Part shown: positions 42,166-50,933 of the stretch, in pieces
How the letters are laid out: each line of letters starts with the position of its first letter
How positions within the stretch are numbered: position 1 is the first letter of the stretch
Origin: Peribacillus frigoritolerans_B
GTDB lineage: Bacteria; Bacillota; Bacilli; Bacillales; DSM-1321
Direction: 5' to 3'
Length of the DNA: 64,000 nt
Assembly (NCBI RefSeq): GCF_044762665.1
Contig: NZ_JBIWES010000007.1
Coordinates: 62,001 to 126,000 of the forward strand
The notes under the pieces: generated by a model
Told to the model about the DNA's origin: nothing
Databases searched by the model: none
What the model saw: the letters and a program-made list of their open reading frames with translations, nothing else
Translations under genes and position numbers: made by a program

Positions 42166-43191
42166 ATGAAGAAAGCTATTTTACAAATAGAGAACCTAAC
42201 TACCTCATTTCGAATCGGCAACAAATATCATGCAGCGGTGGATGATGTTTCGTTTACGGTGAATGAAAATGAAATTGTAGCAGTTGTTGGAGAATCAGGT
42301 TGTGGAAAGAGTGCCTTGGCCTTATCTATCATTCAATTACATAATAAGCAAAGAACGAAATCCGAAGGAAACATCAATTATAAAGGTCAAAATCTCCTAA
42401 AGTTGAATGATGTGCAAATGAATAAAGTCCGTGGTAAGGAATTGGGTATGATATTCCAGGAACCTTTAACGGCTTTGAACCCGCTCATGACCATAGGAAA
42501 ACAGATCGAGGAGAGTCTTGATTACCACACTGAACTCTCCAGTGCTGAAAAAAAGAACAGGACACTCGAACTTTTGACACAAGTGGGAATTCCATATCCC
42601 GAACGGACGTACAAGCAATATCCGCATGAGCTCTCGGGCGGAATGCGGCAAAGGGCAATGATCTCGATCGCGATTGCTTGCAATCCTGCACTGGTCATCG
42701 CCGATGAACCCACGACGGCACTGGATGTTACGATTCAAGCGCAAATACTTGATCTGCTGAAGGATATCCAAAGCAGGACTAAAATGGGGATCATCTTAAT
42801 CACACATGATCTAAGCGTCGTAGCAGAGGTCGCTGACAGGATCGTAGTCATGTATGCAGGTCAGGTAGTGGAAACGGGAAGTGTTAAAGAGATATTCAAC
42901 AATCCGCTGCATCCATATACGAGGTCGTTATTAAATTCGATTCCTTCGGCCGCAAACGAGAAAAATCGTTTGCATGTCATCGAGGGAATCGTTCCATCGA
43001 TAGCGAAAATGGATCGGATCGGATGCCGATTCCAAGATAGGATTCCTTGGATACCTAAGCATGCGCATGAAGAGACACCCCGACTTCATGAAGTGGGCAG
43101 CGATCATTTTGTCCGCTGTACCTGCTATAAAGAATTTTATTTTCAAGATGAAGGAGATGCATCGGCCCATGACATTACTCAAATTAGATAA
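42166..43191 (+). CDS. Oligopeptide ABC transporter ATP-binding protein (OppD/AppD/DppD type)
   Basis: 341 residues. Walker A GESGCGKSA, signature LSGGMRQRAMISIAIA, Walker B LVIADEPTTALD, switch region LITHDLSVVAEVADR. The C-terminal oligopeptide/dipeptide extension (NPLHPYTRSLLNSIP, RLHVIEGIVPSI) is present, but the usual cluster of four cysteines is incomplete: GCRFQDRIPW keeps the first and has Ile at the R-C position. First gene of a five-gene operon; GGGGGAGCAAGG upstream. Confidence 0.92.
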   Translation: MKKAILQIENLTTSFRIGNKYHAAVDDVSFTVNENEIVAVVGESGCGKSALALSIIQLHNKQRTKSEGNINYKGQNLLKLNDVQMNKVRGKELGMIFQEPLTALNPLMTIGKQIEESLDYHTELSSAEKKNRTLELLTQVGIPYPERTYKQYPHELSGGMRQRAMISIAIACNPALVIADEPTTALDVTIQAQILDLLKDIQSRTKMGIILITHDLSVVAEVADRIVVMYAGQVVETGSVKEIFNNPLHPYTRSLLNSIPSAANEKNRLHVIEGIVPSIAKMDRIGCRFQDRIPWIPKHAHEETPRLHEVGSDHFVRCTCYKEFYFQDEGDASAHDITQIR

Positions 43192-44095
43192 TCTGAAAGT
43201 GCATTTTCCAATAAGGGGCGGTTTTTTCAGGAGGGTGGTTGATCACGTAAAGGCTGTGGACGGTGTTTCCTTTGAGCTGCAGCAAGGGGAAACATATGGT
43301 TTGGTCGGGGAATCCGGAAGCGGCAAGTCCACGACAGGCAAGGCGGTGGTCAAACTGAATGAGGTGACATCCGGACAAATCCTGTTTGAAGGCAGGGATT
43401 TAGCATCATTAAGTAGAAGAGAAATTAAACCTTTCAGAAAAGATATCCAAATGATTTTCCAAGACCCGTATTCATCCTTGAATCCCAAGAAGCGGGTACT
43501 GGACATCATTGCCGAACCGCTGAGGAACTTCGAACGGTTATCACCTTCAGAGGAAAAGAAAATCGTCCAGGACTTCTTGGACAAAGTCGGACTGAGTCCG
43601 GAATCGATTCACAAGTATCCTCATGAATTTTCTGGGGGGCAGCGCCAGCGAATTGGGATTGCCCGCTCATTGACATTGAAACCTAAACTGATCATTGCGG
43701 ATGAACCGGTGTCAGCACTGGATGTTTCCGTTCAGGCACAAGTATTGAATTTCCTTCAGGATCTCCAACAGGAGTTCAATTTGACTTATTTATTTGTCGG
43801 GCATGATTTAGGTGTAATCCGGCATATGTGTGACCGGATGGGCGTCATGTATCGCGGTAGATTGGTAGAGGAAGGAAAAAGCGAGGAAATCTATGAAAAT
43901 CCCCAACATATATACACGAAGCGCCTGATTGCCGCCATTCCCGATTTAGAGCCGGAAGTTCGTGAAGATAAAGTGCAGCTTAGAAAAAAACTCACCTCGG
44001 AATATGAGTCTACCTACTCAAAATATTTCGATGAGAATGGACGTGCTTACGATTTGAAACCGATCTCATCGACACATAGAGTCGCATTACAATAA
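43169..44095 (+). CDS. Oligopeptide ABC transporter ATP-binding protein (OppF/AppF type)
   Basis: 308 residues from ATG 43169, overlapping the previous gene by 23 bases; AAGGAG is 12 bases away, so ATG 43157 is an alternative. LKVHFPIRGGFFRRVVDHVKAVDGVSF is the OppF N-terminus; Walker A GESGSGKST, signature FSGGQRQRIGIARSL, Walker B LIIADEPVSALD and VGHDLGVIRHMCDR follow. Forms the ATPase heterodimer with the product of the gene before. Confidence 0.93.
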   Translation: MTLLKLDNLKVHFPIRGGFFRRVVDHVKAVDGVSFELQQGETYGLVGESGSGKSTTGKAVVKLNEVTSGQILFEGRDLASLSRREIKPFRKDIQMIFQDPYSSLNPKKRVLDIIAEPLRNFERLSPSEEKKIVQDFLDKVGLSPESIHKYPHEFSGGQRQRIGIARSLTLKPKLIIADEPVSALDVSVQAQVLNFLQDLQQEFNLTYLFVGHDLGVIRHMCDRMGVMYRGRLVEEGKSEEIYENPQHIYTKRLIAAIPDLEPEVREDKVQLRKKLTSEYESTYSKYFDENGRAYDLKPISSTHRVALQ

Positions 44096-44108
44096 GGAGG
44101 TGGAAGGA

Positions 44109-45074
44109 ATGTGGAAGTTTATCCTAAGACGATTATTAGTTATGATCCCGCAGCTCTTTTTATTGAGCATCATCGTTTTCATGATGGCAAAAGCAATGCC
44201 GGGAGATGCACTGTCAGGCCAGGAAATCAATCCTAGGGCCAATCCAGCAGAGCTTGATAGGATCCGGGAAGAACTGGGTTTGAATGACCCTTGGTACCAA
44301 CAATATATAAGGTGGGCATCCAATGCTGTACAGGGTGATTTCGGTGTTTCCTATACACATAAGACGCCCGTTATGGATGTGATCGAAGACAGGCTTTGGA
44401 ACACGGTGTTCCTGGCGTTGGTCACGCTGATCTTTACATATATGCTTGCGATTCCATTAGGCATACTTAGCGGAAGGTATAACGATACCTGGGTGGATAA
44501 AACCGTTACGGGTTATAGCTATGTAGGGTTTGGCACGCCGATTTTCATTTTTGCTTTAATCATGTTATTCGTTTTCGGATTTGCCTTGGATTGGTTCCCG
44601 TCTGGAGGCAGTGTCGATTCAAAGGTGGACGAAGGAACATTCGCCTATGTTGTAAGCAAGATCAATCATTTGATTTTACCAGCTTTAAGTACAGCTTTAA
44701 TCGCAACAACAAGTACGATCCAATATTTGCGAAATGAAATCATCGATAATAAAATCAAGGATTTCGTAAGGACTGCGCGTTCGAAGGGAGTGCCTGAATC
44801 AAAGGTATATTCACGGCATATCCTGAGAAATTCCTTTTTACCGATTGCGGCATTCTTAGGCTATGAAATTACTGGATTGATCGGCGGCGCGGTCATAATC
44901 GAGACCATTTTCAGTTATCCGGGACTTGGGCAGCTTTTCCTTAGTTCAGTCAGTCTGCGGGATTTCAGCGTTGTCACGGCCATCGTCATGATGACGGGAT
45001 TTGCCACTCTGCTTGGCACACTTCTTTCGGACATCATACTTAGTGCGGTCGATCCGCGCATACGGATAGAATAG
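44109..45074 (+). CDS. Oligopeptide ABC transporter permease (OppB/AppB type)
   Basis: 321 residues from ATG 44109, placed eight bases after AGGAGG; GTG 44100 is inside that site. Starts MWKFILRRLLVMIPQLF, with an N-terminal helix and large external loop (PGDALSGQEINPRANP, REELGLNDPWYQQYIRW), then five helices and the EAA loop YVRTARSKGVPES-type (FVRTARSKGVPESKVYSRH). Family marks match OppB/DppB. Confidence 0.92.
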   Translation: MWKFILRRLLVMIPQLFLLSIIVFMMAKAMPGDALSGQEINPRANPAELDRIREELGLNDPWYQQYIRWASNAVQGDFGVSYTHKTPVMDVIEDRLWNTVFLALVTLIFTYMLAIPLGILSGRYNDTWVDKTVTGYSYVGFGTPIFIFALIMLFVFGFALDWFPSGGSVDSKVDEGTFAYVVSKINHLILPALSTALIATTSTIQYLRNEIIDNKIKDFVRTARSKGVPESKVYSRHILRNSFLPIAAFLGYEITGLIGGAVIIETIFSYPGLGQLFLSSVSLRDFSVVTAIVMMTGFATLLGTLLSDIILSAVDPRIRIE

Positions 45075-45090
45075 GAGCGGGGTGAGTCGT

Positions 45091-45996
45091 ATGGAAATGA
45101 AAGTAGAAACCGGAAAGAACATACAAGTGAAAGATGTGAGCCCTTCAGGAATCAAAATTATCTGGCAGGAAATCAAAAAGGATAAGCTTGCCATGGGCTC
45201 ATTGATCATATTAGCAGCCATTTTGCTTTTTGTTTACGGTGCGTCACTTTTCATGGACGCCAAGGAAATAGCCAAGGTCGATTTTCTCTCCATTTATATG
45301 GAACCATCTTCAGACTATTGGCTTGGAACCGATTATGGTGGCCGGGATGTATTCGGACAACTGATAATAGGTACCAGAAATTCATTCACGATCAGTTTAT
45401 TCATAACATTATTCACGGCTATCATCGGTTTATCTTTAGGGCTCCTGGCCGGCTACTTTGGCGGGGCGACCGATAATGTGATCATGCGTATTATCGATTT
45501 CGTGATTGCCCTCCCGCAATTGATGTTCATCATCGTTGTAGTCACGATTGTACCGATTTTCAATGTATATGTTTTCATTTTAATCATGACGATGTTTTTA
45601 TGGACAGGTAAGGCCCGGCTGATTCGTTCAAAGGCATTGTCAGAGCGTGAGCTGGATTATATCCATGCCTCACAGACACTCGGGACGCCACATTGGAAAA
45701 TCATCCTGTTTCAGCTTCTGCCCAATGTCAGTTCATTGATCATCGTTAACTTCATTTTGAACCTTGCTGGCAATATTGGCTTAGAATCCAGTTTGACTTT
45801 CTTAGGGTTCGGCCTTCCTGAGAGCACCCCGAGTTTAGGGACGCTCATCAGTTATGCTCGAAATCCAGATGTTCTGGAAAACAAGTGGTGGATATGGGTA
45901 CCCGCATCACTCATGATTTTAGTGTTGATGCTGAGTATAAATTTCGTTGGTCAAGCGTTAAAACGCGCTGCCGATGCAAGACAAAGAAGAGGATAA
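45091..45996 (+). CDS. Oligopeptide ABC transporter permease (OppC/AppC type)
   Basis: 301 residues from ATG 45091 (GGAGCGGGGTGA upstream; GTG 45082 overlaps it). Six membrane helices; YWLGTDYGGRDVFGQLIIGTRNSFTIS is the OppC hallmark, and YIHASQTLGTPHWKIILFQLLPN the EAA coupling loop. Forms the channel with the OppB-type protein. Confidence 0.92.
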   Translation: MEMKVETGKNIQVKDVSPSGIKIIWQEIKKDKLAMGSLIILAAILLFVYGASLFMDAKEIAKVDFLSIYMEPSSDYWLGTDYGGRDVFGQLIIGTRNSFTISLFITLFTAIIGLSLGLLAGYFGGATDNVIMRIIDFVIALPQLMFIIVVVTIVPIFNVYVFILIMTMFLWTGKARLIRSKALSERELDYIHASQTLGTPHWKIILFQLLPNVSSLIIVNFILNLAGNIGLESSLTFLGFGLPESTPSLGTLISYARNPDVLENKWWIWVPASLMILVLMLSINFVGQALKRAADARQRRG

Positions 45997-46016
45997 AAAA
46001 AAGGGGAGTGTATGAT

Positions 46017-47780
46017 ATGAAAATCAAAAGCTACAGTAAGGTATTAAGTGCATTGGCCATTTCGTCTCTACTGCTTGCTGCATGTTCGAATGATACGGAG
46101 AAATCTTCAACGAAAGAGAAAAAAGGGAAAGATGTCGAACAGGTCGATACCTCTAAATTCCCGACAAAGACGACAAATCAAGGAGAGCCGATTGAAGGCG
46201 GCCATTTGACATATGGTTTGGTATCAGATACCCCGTTTGAAGGGATATTGAACAAAGTTTTCTATCAGGGCGAACCTGATAACCAAGTTATCACATTCTT
46301 TGATGAGGATTTATTGGATACAGACGAAGACTATGTATATACGAATGAAGGCGCCGCTTCCTATGAGATTTCAGATGATCATAAAACGGTCACGCTGACG
46401 ATAAAGGATAATGTAAATTGGCATGATGGAAAGCCTGTGACTGGTGCCGATTTGGAATATGCATATCTTGTCATGGGAAACAAGGATTACAAAGGTGTCC
46501 GCTATGATGAACAAATGGCTTTAATCGAGGGTATGGAAGAGTATCATGAAGGGAAAGCGGATAAGATTTCAGGCATTAAAGTGGACGGCAAGAAAATCAC
46601 TTTCACTTTCAAAAAAGCGAATCCTTCCGTCACGACCGGATTATGGACATACCCGCTTCATAAAGAATACTTAAAAGATGTTCCGATTGCAGAGTTGGAA
46701 TCATCGGATAAAATCCGTAAAAATCCGATTGGATTTGGACCGTTCAAAGTGAAGAAAATCGTTCAAGGGGAAGCGGTCGAATTCGAAGCGAATAAAGATT
46801 ATTATCGCGGTGAACCTAAATTGGACAGTGTCACATTGAAAGTCGTGAATCCGGCAGTTGTCGTCAAGTCACTTGAAAATGGTGACCTCGATGTAGCAGA
46901 GGTTCTGGCGGAGCAATATGAACAGGCCAAGGAATTGGATAATGTCGAATTATTGGGGAAGGTTGAATTGGCTTATTCCTATATTGGTTTCAACTTCGGT
47001 CATTATGATAAGGAAAAAGAAGAAAATGTTATGGATGAAAATCCTAAATTCGGTGATAAACGGCTTCGTCAGGCGATGGCATATGCCATCAATAATGAAG
47101 AAGTTGGCGAAAAGATGTACAAGGGCCTTCGCTTCCCTGCCAACTCTGTCATTACACCGAACTTTAAATATAACAATAAAGACCTAAAACCATATGAATA
47201 TAATCCTGAAAAAGCTAAAAAACTTTTGGATGAAGCAGGATTTGTAGATACGAATAATGATGGCATTCGTGAAGATGCGGATGGAAAAGAGTTCAAGATC
47301 AACTTTGCTTCCATGAGCGGTTCCGATGTTTCCGAGCCTCTTGCAAGATATTATATCCAACAATGGGAACAGGTTGGTTTGGACGTCGAATTGCAGGATG
47401 GAAGGCTGCATGAGTTCAATTCATTCTACGACCTGCTGAAAAAGGATAATGACGAAGTTGATGTTTATTCAGCAGCATGGGGTGTCGCTTCCGATCCGGA
47501 TCCATCAGGCATTTGGTCCAGATCTGCAGAATTTAACTATACCCGCTGGGTAAATGAAAAAAATGATGAGCTGCTTGCGAAAGGGATTTCAGAGGAAGCC
47601 TTCGATGATCAATATCGAATCGATACGTATAATGAGTGGCAGGAATTGATCCATGAAGAGGTTCCGGTCATTCCGACATTATTCCGTTATCAATTGGCGG
47701 GAGTGAATGAACGCGTTACAGGTTATGATTATCTCGCAGGCCGGCAATATCAGTGGCATAATGTCGGGGTAACGAAATAA
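46017..47780 (+). CDS. Oligopeptide-binding lipoprotein (OppA/AppA type)
   Basis: 587 residues from ATG 46017, preceded by GGGGAG; the long frame from 45885 overlaps the permease gene. Lipoprotein signal ending L-L-A-A-C (Cys23). Solute-binding family 5: VTLTIKDNVNWHDGKPVTGADLEYAYLV, NPIGFGPFKVKKIVQGEAVEFEANKDYYRG and KRLRQAMAYAINNEEV are typical. Gene order D-F-B-C-A differs from the B. subtilis app operon. Peptide length range unknown. Confidence 0.93.
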   Translation: MKIKSYSKVLSALAISSLLLAACSNDTEKSSTKEKKGKDVEQVDTSKFPTKTTNQGEPIEGGHLTYGLVSDTPFEGILNKVFYQGEPDNQVITFFDEDLLDTDEDYVYTNEGAASYEISDDHKTVTLTIKDNVNWHDGKPVTGADLEYAYLVMGNKDYKGVRYDEQMALIEGMEEYHEGKADKISGIKVDGKKITFTFKKANPSVTTGLWTYPLHKEYLKDVPIAELESSDKIRKNPIGFGPFKVKKIVQGEAVEFEANKDYYRGEPKLDSVTLKVVNPAVVVKSLENGDLDVAEVLAEQYEQAKELDNVELLGKVELAYSYIGFNFGHYDKEKEENVMDENPKFGDKRLRQAMAYAINNEEVGEKMYKGLRFPANSVITPNFKYNNKDLKPYEYNPEKAKKLLDEAGFVDTNNDGIREDADGKEFKINFASMSGSDVSEPLARYYIQQWEQVGLDVELQDGRLHEFNSFYDLLKKDNDEVDVYSAAWGVASDPDPSGIWSRSAEFNYTRWVNEKNDELLAKGISEEAFDDQYRIDTYNEWQELIHEEVPVIPTLFRYQLAGVNERVTGYDYLAGRQYQWHNVGVTK

Positions 47781-47794
47781 CTTAATTAATGACT

Positions 47795-47828
47795 ATCGGC
47801 TGCCTTTATGGCGGTCGATTTTTTTTTG
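47795..47828 (+). terminator. Terminator of the oligopeptide operon
   Basis: ATCGGCTGCC / GGCGGTCGAT stem, T8. Confidence 0.88.
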
Positions 47829-47890
47829 TGTTTCAATAAAGTGGATAAAGGTTATATAGATAACAGTAAGTAATTGGAAGGGTGATATTG

Positions 47891-48079
47891 ATGGAAGTGA
47901 GAAATCCTAATGAAACAAAGAGAGAGTTAGAAATATTGTTTACTGAATCGGTTGGCCGTTTACTGAAACCTCTCGAAGAGGAAATCATTGCAGACATTGT
48001 AGCCTATCCAGACGAAAAGAGAATTGCCTTCTTGGAGTATATGAAGGAAATGTCCAACAAACAAAGACAGTTGAAGTAA
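47891..48079 (+). CDS. Hypothetical 62-residue protein
   Basis: ATG 47891 has GAAGGGTGAT at good spacing. Mainly helical and acidic (RELEILFTESVGRLLKPLEEEIIADIVAYPDEKRIAFLEYMKEM split over two helices); no family recognised. A second small gene follows 30 bases later, so the two may form an operon. Confidence 0.55.
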   Translation: MEVRNPNETKRELEILFTESVGRLLKPLEEEIIADIVAYPDEKRIAFLEYMKEMSNKQRQLK

Positions 48080-48109
48080 GTTGAACTTTCATCATAAGGA
48101 GGTTTTTTT

Positions 48110-48247
48110 ATGAGGAACGAAGATATGGACAGATACAAAGTATGGCGCAATAAGTGGAAAAGAAAAGTGAATATGGAGAATTTAGCGTTATATGGAATTG
48201 CGACATTAGCTATGGCCATGTTGCCTGTCTTGGCCTTTATGAGTTAA
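48110..48247 (+). CDS. Hypothetical 45-residue single-span membrane protein
   Basis: ATAAGGAGG is seven bases before ATG 48110. The N-terminal 22 residues are strongly charged and aromatic (DRYKVWRNKWKRK); the rest is one membrane helix (LALYGIATLAMAMLPVLAFM). Ends at TAA 48245-48247 and is followed by a terminator, which supports a real transcript. No family recognised. Confidence 0.6.
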   Translation: MRNEDMDRYKVWRNKWKRKVNMENLALYGIATLAMAMLPVLAFMS

Positions 48248-48254
48248 ATCGATT

Positions 48255-48281
48255 AAAGGACCGCCTTTTGGCGGTCTTTTA
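48255..48281 (+). terminator. Terminator after the two small genes
   Basis: AGGACCGCC / GGCGGTCTTTT. Confidence 0.85.
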
Positions 48282-48339
48282 ATATGTTAAAAGTTGCCAT
48301 GAAAAGCTATAATGAACAAAGAGGAAAGGAGAGATATGC

Positions 48340-49386
48340 ATGAGCGTGGTCGAAGAAAAAGAAATCGTATTTTACATAAAAGAATTGGTGTCCATACCCA
48401 GCCCCTCCGGCTATACTGAGCAAGCCATTAAATACGCGGCCGATTTCATGGAGCAGAGGAAGGTTCCTTATAACATCACGAATAAAGGGGCATTGCTTGC
48501 TACATTAAAAGGCAAAGATGATAACAAACATCGCTTGCTGACTGCCCATGTCGATACTCTGGGAGCCATGGTAAAGGAAATCAAGGCGAATGGCCGCCTT
48601 AAATTGACGATGATCGGCGGTTTCCGCTGGAACTCAGTGGAAGGGGAGTATTGTAAAATCCATACAGCTGACGGAGCCATTATCACCGGGACCATTTTAA
48701 TCAATCAGACCTCTGTCCACGTATATAAAAATGCCGGGGATGCCAAGCGAGATGATGAGACAATTGAGGTCCGGATAGATGCTGTCGTGAAAACCAAAGC
48801 GGAAACCGAGGCCATTGGCATTTCTGTTGGAGATTTTGTCTCCTTTGAACCGAGAGTGGAAATGACGGATACAGGCTTTTTGAAATCAAGGCATTTGGAT
48901 GATAAAGCTAGCGTTGGCATCCTCCTTCATATCATTGACCTCATTTCTGCAGGAAAGATAAAATTGGCATACACGACCCATTTCCTGATTTCCAACAATG
49001 AAGAAATCGGCTATGGCGGAAATTCCAATATCCCTGAGAAAACAGTCGAATATCTAGCTGTCGATATGGGCGCGATCGGTGATGGGCAATCGACGGATGA
49101 ATTCAGCGTTTCCATTTGCGCAAAAGACTCCTCGGGTCCTTATCATTATAAACTGCGTCAGCAACTGGTCTCACTTGCCCAAGCAAATGCTGTCGACTAC
49201 CGCGTCGATATTTATCCATATTATGGATCGGACGCTTCCGCTGCAATCCGGGCAGGATATGATGTCGTACATGGCCTGATCGGACCGGGAATCGATGCTT
49301 CACATGCCTTCGAACGGACCCATGTCTCTTCATTAAAGCATACAGCCGATCTGATTTTGCATTATATTCAATCAGAGTTGGTATAA
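48340..49386 (+). CDS. M42 family aminopeptidase (YhfE/FrvX type)
   Basis: 348 residues. Two-metal peptidase: ELVSIPSPSGYTEQ, first ligand in LLTAHVDTLGAMVKEI, bridging aspartate in KSRHLDDKASVGI, base/ligand in ISNNEEIGYGGNS, AVDMGAIGDG and the last histidine in DASHAFERTHV. These tetrahedral enzymes release N-terminal residues from peptides, which suits the oligopeptide importer just upstream. GGAAAGGAGAG precedes ATG. Confidence 0.92.
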   Translation: MSVVEEKEIVFYIKELVSIPSPSGYTEQAIKYAADFMEQRKVPYNITNKGALLATLKGKDDNKHRLLTAHVDTLGAMVKEIKANGRLKLTMIGGFRWNSVEGEYCKIHTADGAIITGTILINQTSVHVYKNAGDAKRDDETIEVRIDAVVKTKAETEAIGISVGDFVSFEPRVEMTDTGFLKSRHLDDKASVGILLHIIDLISAGKIKLAYTTHFLISNNEEIGYGGNSNIPEKTVEYLAVDMGAIGDGQSTDEFSVSICAKDSSGPYHYKLRQQLVSLAQANAVDYRVDIYPYYGSDASAAIRAGYDVVHGLIGPGIDASHAFERTHVSSLKHTADLILHYIQSELV

Positions 49387-49391
49387 TTGTT

Positions 49392-49429
49392 AAAAGCCCG
49401 CACTCCTATCATAGTAGTGCGGGCTTTTC
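49392..49429 (+). terminator. Terminator of the M42 peptidase gene
   Basis: Perfect stem AAAAGCCCGCACT / AGTGCGGGCTTTT. Confidence 0.93.
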
Positions 49430-49435
49430 TGATTT

Positions 49436-49493
49436 TGTACTCGTGAGTTTTGGTGTTTTACCTGTGAGTTTCTGCGTAATACTCGTGAATGAC
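49436..49493. repeat. Three 21-22-bp direct repeats (CTCGTGAG type)
   Basis: TACTCGTGAGTTTTGGTG, TACCTGTGAGTTTCTGCG and TACTCGTGAATG occur in tandem about 22 bases apart, between two convergent genes. Similar short degenerate arrays are, as I recall, common between genes in Bacillaceae. Confidence 0.6.
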
Positions 49494-49496
49494 AAA

Positions 49497-49919
49497 TTAT
49501 AATGATAATTCTTGTGGAGGTTCACCATTGTTGTTCATCAACCGAATGCTTTCCGGCTTAATTTGCAGGATTAAATAATTTGGATCTTTCGGGTCTTCGA
49601 ACCACTCTTCAAATGATTCGTTCCATAATTTATCTTTCAGTTCTTGTGAATCGTTTACTTTCGACGTACCTGAGATTTCCAGGTAAGAATCGCCTAATCC
49701 TTCATTATCATAACCGATCAGGATATGAACATTAGGGTTCTTTTCAATTTCAGCGATTTTTTCCGTCTTTCCGCTCGTTGGTGTATATAATGTTAAATCA
49801 TCGTTAAAAAATGTCATATAGCGTGAATGTGGTTTGTTGTTTTCAACTGAAGATAAAACCCCTATTTTATGATCACGGATGATGTTCAGGACTTTTTCTT
49901 TTATTTGGTTTTGGCTCAT
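49497..49919 (-). CDS. General stress protein 26-like (pyridoxamine-phosphate-oxidase fold)
   Basis: 140 residues. IGVLSSVENNKPHSRYMTFFNDDLTLYTPTSGKTEKIAEIEKNPNVHILIGYD is the split-barrel FMN-binding region of the YdaG/GSP26 family. Probably binds a flavin; activity unknown. GGAGTGTG precedes the ATG. YdaG of B. subtilis is SigB-controlled, and a SigB-like promoter is visible upstream here. Confidence 0.85.
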   Translation of the reverse strand: MSQNQIKEKVLNIIRDHKIGVLSSVENNKPHSRYMTFFNDDLTLYTPTSGKTEKIAEIEKNPNVHILIGYDNEGLGDSYLEISGTSKVNDSQELKDKLWNESFEEWFEDPKDPNYLILQIKPESIRLMNNNGEPPQELSL

Positions 49920-49969
49920 TTTTGCACACTCCTTTTATTTTTTAACTCTGTTACTTTTCCTCTTTTACT

Positions 49970-49995
49970 TTTCCTCTTTTTTCATTAAGTTAAAC
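49970..49995 (-). promoter_or_regulatory. Possible SigB-type promoter of the stress protein gene
   Basis: On the minus strand GTTTAA (49995-49990), 14 bases, AGGAAA (49975-49970), close to the GTTTAA / GGGWAT consensus with one weak base at the first G. Confidence 0.45.
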
Positions 49996-50117
49996 AAAAT
50001 TATGCGGTTTGCCATTTTTATGAATGAATACTGAAAGAAGTTGCCATACTAGTCATTATGTGTTTTGTTTAGAACTATTTCATGATGTGAATCCATTTGT
50101 AAAGGTGAGTATGATGA

Positions 50118-50933
50118 ATGAATTGTGGTGAATTACTTATCATTGGCGGGGCAGAGGATAAGTGCCTTGAAGGTGAAGTATTAAATAAATTTGTCGAGCT
50201 TGCAACCCGTAATAGTGATGGCGGAATAGGAATATTGCCTACAGCGAGTGAAATTCCTGAAGAAGTGAGTACAGAGTATATCAAGATTTTCAGGGATTTA
50301 GGCGTGGACAGGGTGGAAGTGATCAAGTTGGATTCAAGGCAGGATGCAGACGATCCAGCAATTTGTGAACTGCTTACCTCTTTTTCCGCCATCTTCATTT
50401 CAGGAGGAAACCAAAGCCGATTGTCTGAACTGATTGGAAAAACCAAGTTCCACGATGCCCTTTCTAAAGCCTGGCATGAAGGAATGGTGATAGCAGGGAC
50501 AAGTGCCGGCGCTTCCATTTTAGGTAAGTATATGATCGTAGCTGCTGACACGATGCTGAATGACAATAAGTTAAAGGTTGAAATTGGCGTAGGTTTCGGC
50601 TTCCTGGACGGACTGATAATCGATCAACATTTTTCCCAGCGTGGCCGCTTTGACCGTCTGTTAAGTGCGATAGCAGGGAAAAAAGAAATTATGGGTATTG
50701 GCATTGATGAAAATACAGCAATTTTAGTTAAAGACGGTCATTTTGAAGTGGTCGGCCAACATCAAGTATTGGTTCTTGATGGCAGCACCAGTGATTATAT
50801 CAATATCACATCTTCTGATAATGGCAGTGAAGAGTTGACTCTTTCGGGATTTATCCTTCATGCACTAACCAGGGGATACCGTTTTGACCTGCTTACCAGG
50901 AAATTGTTGATGAAAAAGGGGATCCAACAATGA
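50118..50933 (+). CDS. cphB: Cyanophycinase
   Basis: 271 residues, S51 serine peptidase. GELLIIGGAEDKCLEGEVLNKF, ISGGNQSRLSELI, the nucleophile elbow GMVIAGTSAGASIL (Ser in G-T-S-A-G), DQHFSQRGRFDRLL with the catalytic-region histidine and GIGIDENTAILV are diagnostic. Cuts cyanophycin to beta-Asp-Arg. No signal peptide, so intracellular. AAAGGTGAG lies eight bases before ATG 50118; ATGA overlap with cphA. Confidence 0.93.
   Translation: MNCGELLIIGGAEDKCLEGEVLNKFVELATRNSDGGIGILPTASEIPEEVSTEYIKIFRDLGVDRVEVIKLDSRQDADDPAICELLTSFSAIFISGGNQSRLSELIGKTKFHDALSKAWHEGMVIAGTSAGASILGKYMIVAADTMLNDNKLKVEIGVGFGFLDGLIIDQHFSQRGRFDRLLSAIAGKKEIMGIGIDENTAILVKDGHFEVVGQHQVLVLDGSTSDYINITSSDNGSEELTLSGFILHALTRGYRFDLLTRKLLMKKGIQQ

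Noticed and set aside
45885..46016. Longer start for the oligopeptide-binding protein
   Set aside because: It overlaps the permease gene and would hide the lipoprotein signal.
49436..49493. CRISPR array
   Set aside because: Only three degenerate units with no unique spacers of constant length and no cas genes nearby.
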